A DNA stretch of 64,000 nucleotides, from assembly GCA_016169945.1 (NCBI GenBank), contig JADLSH010000367.1, positions 6,104,501-6,168,500 of the forward strand. Reading direction: 5' to 3'. Below are positions 63,885-64,000 of this stretch, piece after piece; positions within the stretch are counted from its first letter, which is position 1; each line of letters begins with the position of its first letter. The stretch comes from Trachythela sp. YZ-2020 (Eukaryota; Cnidaria; Anthozoa; Malacalcyonacea; Clavulariidae). The position numbers and the translations under genes were made by a program. The notes beneath the pieces are model-generated. The model had not been told where the DNA came from and did not search any database. It saw only the letters and a program-made list of their open reading frames with translations.

Positions 63885-64000
63885 AGTGTGAGGTCGATGC
63901 GAGGTCGTTGCGAGGTCGATGCGAGGTCGTTGTGAGTCGATGCGAGGTCGATGTGAGGTCGATGTGAGGTCGATGTGAGTCGATGTGAGGTCGATGTGAG
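63885..64000. repeat. Short minisatellite
   Basis: Tandem units of 10-11 bp of the form GAGGTCGATGT / GAGGTCGATGC, continuing to the window end. Non-coding. Confidence 0.85.

Overview
The window is from an animal nuclear genome, probably an invertebrate. It has canonical eukaryotic tRNA-Ser(GCT) genes, a Ty3/Gypsy LTR element, CR1/L2-type LINE fragments, small inverted-repeat elements and a complete-length Polinton/Maverick. I cannot name the species. Almost nothing looks like ordinary single-copy host coding sequence.

Layout. (1) 1-9184 and 9185-28346, continuing at 49132-60300, form a higher-order tandem array with a period of about 740 bp. Each period holds three diverged modules of about 245 bp, each a tRNA-Ser-like sequence plus an AT-rich spacer. 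Module A is a canonical tRNA-Ser(GCT). Module B has a tRNA-Ser body with a CCT anticodon. Module C is a decayed tRNA-Ser with a mutated B box and acceptor stem. The array lies on the minus strand to about 9184, then flips to the plus strand. (2) 13739-19071 is a Gypsy element with 210-bp LTRs that split one tRNA-Ser gene; it is flanked by a 4-bp duplication (TGGG), and its gag-pol is broken by frameshifts. (3) 28347-49131 is a 20.8-kb Polinton with terminal inverted repeats and a 6-bp target duplication (AACGTG), inserted about 40 bp upstream of a tRNA-Ser gene. (4) 59300-64000 is the decayed array edge, with two inverted-repeat elements, a LINE fragment and a short minisatellite.

The Polinton carries protein-primed type DNA polymerase B, a retroviral-type integrase, an A32/FtsK-like packaging ATPase, a probable double-jelly-roll major capsid protein and a probable minor capsid protein. 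It also has three candidate fibre or spike proteins sharing one N-terminal tag (one with a collagen shaft), several small membrane proteins, a Bro-N protein, a Cys-rich acidic protein and a C2H2 zinc-finger protein. No adenain-type protease was found. PolB and the capsid gene each have a frameshift, and a truncated LINE sits inside the element, so this copy is probably not intact, unless the indels are assembly errors.

Four cis-acting patterns recur in the Polinton. A 33-bp palindromic block occurs in both TIRs and five times in the large divergent intergenic region. The TIRs carry tandem TGACGTCA (CRE/ATF-like) sites. Similar stem-loops lie at gene 3' ends. An AAATAAA(A/T)ATG-like context sits at most start codons. 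A short GC-rich repeat is scattered through genes and spacers, and one copy visibly interrupts a palindrome.
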